Shown in pieces: positions 7,553-9,963 of a stretch of DNA of 9,963 nt. The position numbers and the translations under genes are program-made. The stretch spans positions 1 to 9,963 of the forward strand of contig JBDNFP010000444.1 of assembly GCA_041689775.1 (NCBI GenBank), in the 5' to 3' direction. The stretch's first letter is position 1, and each line of letters starts with the position of its first letter. The notes beneath the pieces were generated by a model. The model made no database searches. It saw only the letters and a program-made list of their open reading frames with translations, and was not told where the DNA came from. This DNA comes from JBDNFP01 sp041689775. Its GTDB lineage: Bacteria > Bacteroidota > Bacteroidia > Cytophagales > Spirosomataceae.

Positions 7553-9115
7553 TTAGCCTTTTACCAATTGAGCTTCCAGCTCTTCCAGTGATTTCCCTTT
7601 CGTTTCTGGTATTACTTTGACGATGAATATGAGACCCGCGGCGGCGAATAAACCGTAGACTAGGAAGGTACCCGCACTACCCAAGGTAGCCAGCTCCCAC
7701 GGAAATATCCACTGCACCAGAAAGCTAACCGCCGAGTTGATCAATCCCACAAAGGAGATAGCAATACCCCTAATTTTGTTCGGAAATAGTTCAGAAAACA
7801 GTACCCACATAACCGGCCCGATGGAGATTGCGAAGGAGGCCACAAAGCCAATAATCGCAATAAGAATCAAGGTGGGGTTCATCTTGATCGCGGCTGTAAT
7901 CAGGTTGGACTCGTAGGTAGCCACGGCGGCTTCTCCCAGTACTTCCGTCAGGGCTCGCTTGTAATCTACATCACTGCCATAAATCTGTCCCGAAAGAGGT
8001 GCCAGTTTGAGCTGATCTACCTGCTCAGGCAGCATAGCCATCGTTTCGGGAGTCAGCGTATAGGCGGCCGAGTTGAATCCATAAGCCAGCAAGAACATAC
8101 AAATGGCAATACCCGCTACGCCAAAACTCAACAGTGGTTTACGGCCAAGTCGGTCGATAAAGAGAATCGCCAAAATGGTAAAGACGAGGTTGGTAAGACC
8201 TACCAGAATTGCCTGAATGAAGGAGGCGTCGGTACCAATACCCGACTGCTCGAAAATCATGGGAGCGTAGAAGAATACTGAGTTGATACCCGTAATCTGT
8301 TGCAACACCCCTACTACTACTCCAATGGTAATAACCAGCTTCATGTTAGGCTTAAATAAATCAGCCACTTTGGCTTCCTCTTTATTTTCCTCCTGAGCAA
8401 TACTTGCTTTGATAGCATCAATATCCCTTTGGGCGTCCTCAACATTCGTGAACCTTGTCATAACAACCTGCGCTTCGTCAAAACGACCTTTCATGATCAG
8501 CCAACGAGGACTACGAGGTACCATGAAAAGTCCGACAAAATAGAGTACGGCGGGTAGAGTTTCTAACCCCAGCATCCAGCGCCAGTTATATTCATCAAAT
8601 TTGAGATTCAGAGCCCATGCCGCATCCGACTTCCCCAGTTGGAGAATCATATAGTTGGTAAAGAAGGCCAGCGAAATACCGATAACAATATTCAGTTGAT
8701 TGAAAGATACCATCCGGCCACGTAAGGCAGGAGGCGAAATTTCGGCAATATACATCGGAGCTAAGATCAGAGAAGCACCTACCCCGAGGCCACCGATCAT
8801 CCGGGCGATTACCAGAAAAAGAAAGGTAGGGGCAATAGCCGAAGCAACCGCTGAGATTGCGTACAGCACCGCCGCGTAGCGAAGTACTGTTCTGCGACCG
8901 TAGGCATCACTCAGCGGGCCGGCAAACATCATGGCCAAAGTAGCCGTGAGGGTAAGTGAGGCCACCGACCATCCTAATTCTAATTTTGTAAGATTAAACT
9001 CGGGTTCGATAAACTTGACTACCCCGGAGATTACCGAGGCATCAAAACCCATTAACAATCCACCCAGCGCTACAATGAGCGCGGTCATCATGATTACGTA
9101 ACTTTTGTTTTTCAT
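7553..9115 (-). CDS. MFS sugar porter (XylE/GLUT-like) with long periplasmic insert
   Basis: A 520-residue inner-membrane transporter with 12 predicted membrane helices and the sugar-porter signatures: GFDASVISG (23-31), DAYGRR (70-75), PALRGRMVSFNQ (129-140), PRSPRWL (200-206), QQITGINSVFFYAP (272-285), DRLGRK (321-326), GPVMWVLFSELFPNKIRG (433-450) and PETKGKSLEELE (503-514). Compared from memory with E. coli XylE, the sugar-contact residues Asp27, Gln168, Gln288/289, Asn294 and Trp392 appear kept as Asp25, Gln140, Gln272/273, Asn278 and Trp437. XylE Gln415 appears replaced by Asn460. Such porters usually import sugars with protons. About 62 residues (351-412) lie between helices 9 and 10 on the periplasmic side, where XylE has a short loop. 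It is the first intact gene of the operon. Glucose or a short beta-glucan is the likely cargo. The start at 9115 has no Shine-Dalgarno sequence. Confidence 0.88.
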   Translation of the reverse strand: MKNKSYVIMMTALIVALGGLLMGFDASVISGVVKFIEPEFNLTKLELGWSVASLTLTATLAMMFAGPLSDAYGRRTVLRYAAVLYAISAVASAIAPTFLFLVIARMIGGLGVGASLILAPMYIAEISPPALRGRMVSFNQLNIVIGISLAFFTNYMILQLGKSDAAWALNLKFDEYNWRWMLGLETLPAVLYFVGLFMVPRSPRWLIMKGRFDEAQVVMTRFTNVEDAQRDIDAIKASIAQEENKEEAKVADLFKPNMKLVITIGVVVGVLQQITGINSVFFYAPMIFEQSGIGTDASFIQAILVGLTNLVFTILAILFIDRLGRKPLLSFGVAGIAICMFLLAYGFNSAAYTLTPETMAMLPEQVDQLKLAPLSGQIYGSDVDYKRALTEVLGEAAVATYESNLITAAIKMNPTLILIAIIGFVASFAISIGPVMWVLFSELFPNKIRGIAISFVGLINSAVSFLVQWIFPWELATLGSAGTFLVYGLFAAAGLIFIVKVIPETKGKSLEELEAQLVKG

Positions 9116-9133
9116 CTGTTTAACTTTATGAAT

Positions 9134-9452
9134 TTACTTTTTGTAAACTCGTACGCAATCCACCTTCGTCTTCTGAGGTAGCTTGTCTGCTTCCAACTCT
9201 TGGGCACCACCCCAGTTTCCACCGTAGGCTTCTCGGGACGTTTTTTGATATGGTAGTGAAGTTCAGTATTCCCCCATCCGCGTAGTTCCGGACAGCCGTC
9301 AGCCACGTTACAGGTCCACTCGATAGAATTGGGTACATCAGTGTACTCAAACTCGTCGGCCCAAACCTATTTACACTACTTGTAGAAGCATTTTCCGAAG
9401 AACTCCCCAAAAGGGCTAAAATGGTCACAGAAAAAAGCAGTAGTTTGGTCAT
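9134..9452 (-). pseudogene. Degenerate GH16 glucanase gene with catalytic core deleted
   Basis: Three pieces of one GH16 gene lie in three different frames. First comes a signal peptide from the ATG at 9452 (MTKLLLFSVTILALLGSSS), where a Ser stands where a lipobox Cys might be expected. From about 9366 the frame changes, past a TAG at 9367-9369, to VWADEFEYTDVPNSIEW and GWGNTELHYH, the start of a GH16 domain. Near 9232 it changes again to AYGGNWGGAQ and KVDCVRVYKK, then TAA at 9134-9136, the family's C-terminus. Aligned with the intact GH16 at 6250-7512, roughly residues 220-388 are missing, about 0.5 kb, including the ExDxxE catalytic motif. It cannot encode an active enzyme. Its place just ahead of the MFS gene suggests an ancestral operon with two GH16 glucanases; the remnant may now serve only as the operon's leader. 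Confidence 0.85.
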
Positions 9453-9473
9453 TAATGAGGGAAATTATGCTGT

Positions 9474-9541
9474 TTACACTATTTGGCAGGAGAACCATTT
9501 ACAGGCCTTTAATTTTCTTATTAAATCCAAATATAGTGTAA
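9474..9541. repeat. Inverted repeat spanning the operon promoter
   Basis: TTACACTATTTGG at 9474-9486 recurs in inverse at 9527-9541, where the minus strand reads TTACACTATATTTGG (two extra bases). The right arm contains the candidate -7 element and the left arm falls in the expected leader. It is a plausible operator pair for a repressor, or an mRNA leader structure. This is inferred from position. Confidence 0.4.
9528..9535 (-). promoter_or_regulatory. Candidate operon promoter (-7 element)
   Basis: On the minus strand TATATTTG is a perfect match to the Bacteroidota -7 consensus TAnnTTTG. Transcription would start near 9521, about 70 bases ahead of the GH16 pseudogene start and some 400 bases ahead of the MFS gene. 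No good TTTG is seen 19-21 bases upstream, so an activator might be needed. It overlaps one arm of the inverted repeat at 9474-9541. Confidence 0.45.
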
Positions 9542-9552
9542 TAACTTAGAAT

Positions 9553-9590
9553 ATTGAGTAATTGACCAATCAATTATGCTTTTGCTCAAT
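9553..9590. repeat. Nested inverted repeat upstream of the operon promoter
   Basis: TAATTGA (9559-9565) and TCAATTA (9570-9576) form a 7-bp dyad around CCAA. It is flanked by an outer pair, ATTGAG (9553-9558) and CTCAAT (9585-9590). It lies about 20-60 bases upstream of the candidate -7 element, where an activator could bind. Confidence 0.35.
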
Positions 9591-9864
9591 TAGCCAAAAA
9601 TGACGGAAGACGCTATATGTGAAGACGTAGCTTTTTGAATAAAATATAGTAGAAAGACCGATCGCTTCTCATGCCCAAACGGCCCGAACCTTATGAGTAA
9701 TCAATGCATTGTACCTTGGTTACTGGTACTTAATGTAGGTTCAAAGATTGGATTAAGGTAATACAGTGAACTGGTAGCAAACCCCTAATTTGGTGGTGTC
9801 GAATTATAAAACGTATCATACTAATTTAGTTTTATAATGCCGTATATATTTTATATATTTAGTC
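9591..9864. other. Non-genic region between the glucan operon and the transposase
   Basis: No gene is recognised. A perfect 10-bp inverted repeat, ATTATAAAAC (9803-9812) and GTTTTATAAT (9829-9838), lies 26 bases before the transposase start. An AT-rich tract of alternating TA (about 9843-9860) directly precedes that start. These may belong to the left end or promoter of the insertion sequence. The exact terminal repeat cannot be set because the other end lies outside the window. Confidence 0.45.
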
Positions 9865-9963
9865 ATGGGAAAGAAAGCAGAATTGGAGATTAGAGAATCA
9901 TCTTTGGAGCTTAAAAAGCTACTTTTAAAACAGAAAACCATCAAGGGAGAGAAACGAATAAAA
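9865..9963 (+). CDS. IS630-like transposase, N-terminal fragment (runs off the window)
   Basis: Thirty-three codons are visible from the ATG at 9865 to the window edge, with no stop. The peptide begins MGKKAELEIRESSLELKKLL and continues with LKQKTIKGEKRIK. This resembles the start of IS630-family transposases, where a pattern of the type ELxxLLxKQKTxxGxxRxxALY opens an N-terminal helix-turn-helix that binds the terminal repeats. The DDE catalytic domain would lie beyond the window. IS630 elements insert at TA dinucleotides. With only 33 residues, another helix-turn-helix protein is possible. Confidence 0.55.
   Translation, partial: MGKKAELEIRESSLELKKLLLKQKTIKGEKRIK

Noticed and set aside
9112..9306. 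Minus-strand 64-codon frame starting MADGCPELRGWGN as a separate small gene
   Set aside because: Its first half is the middle of the broken GH16 gene and its second half is out-of-frame sequence after the deletion junction.
1..9963. CRISPR array, tRNA, rRNA or riboswitch
   Set aside because: No regularly spaced direct repeats, cloverleaf or recognisable conserved RNA motif was seen on either strand.

Overview
The window looks like a chromosomal segment of a Bacteroidota bacterium, probably of the Cytophagales (Spirosoma/Runella/Dyadobacter-like). The support is TAnnTTTG-type promoter elements, A-rich leaders mostly lacking a Shine-Dalgarno sequence, a lipoprotein GH16 glucanase, and typical family members. 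The genus is inference. By eye, the first ~700 bases and the last ~500 are AT-rich, while the central genes have a more balanced composition, so the central block appears flanked by foreign or decaying DNA.

Left flank (1-1166). A small XRE regulator of the restriction-modification controller (C-protein) type sits behind a promoter with C-box-like operators. It is followed by an open frame that looks like the 5' part of a restriction endonuclease. That frame has no normal start and runs at its 3' end into a cluster of hairpins resembling a REP-like or mobile repeat. No intact endonuclease is present and no methyltransferase is visible. About 330 bases of non-genic sequence follow.

Centre. A secreted alpha/beta hydrolase of the PAF-acetylhydrolase/dienelactone-hydrolase type (1167-2465, +) ends at a strong 19-bp-stem bidirectional terminator. 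It converges on a minus-strand cluster. In transcription order this holds a wrecked GH16 glucanase gene (9452-9134), an MFS sugar porter with a long periplasmic insert (9115-7553), a GH16 lipoprotein with a CBM6/35-like module (7512-6250), and a 1150-residue glycoside phosphorylase of the GH94/GH149/GH161 type (6138-2686). Together these suggest phosphorolytic use of a beta-1,3-glucan (laminarin- or curdlan-like). The GH16 enzyme would cut the polymer outside the cytoplasm, the MFS protein would carry sugar across the inner membrane, and the cytoplasmic phosphorylase would release glucose-1-phosphate. No SusC/SusD pair is visible in the window.

Right flank (9453-9963). The region upstream of the operon holds a perfect TAnnTTTG element inside a long inverted repeat and a second nested inverted repeat, both candidate operators. 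The window ends in the first 33 codons of an IS630-like transposase on the plus strand.

Nothing here is clearly a wholly new system. The most interesting items are the compact phosphorylase/MFS/GH16 operon with its decayed second GH16, and the fossil C-protein restriction-modification locus.
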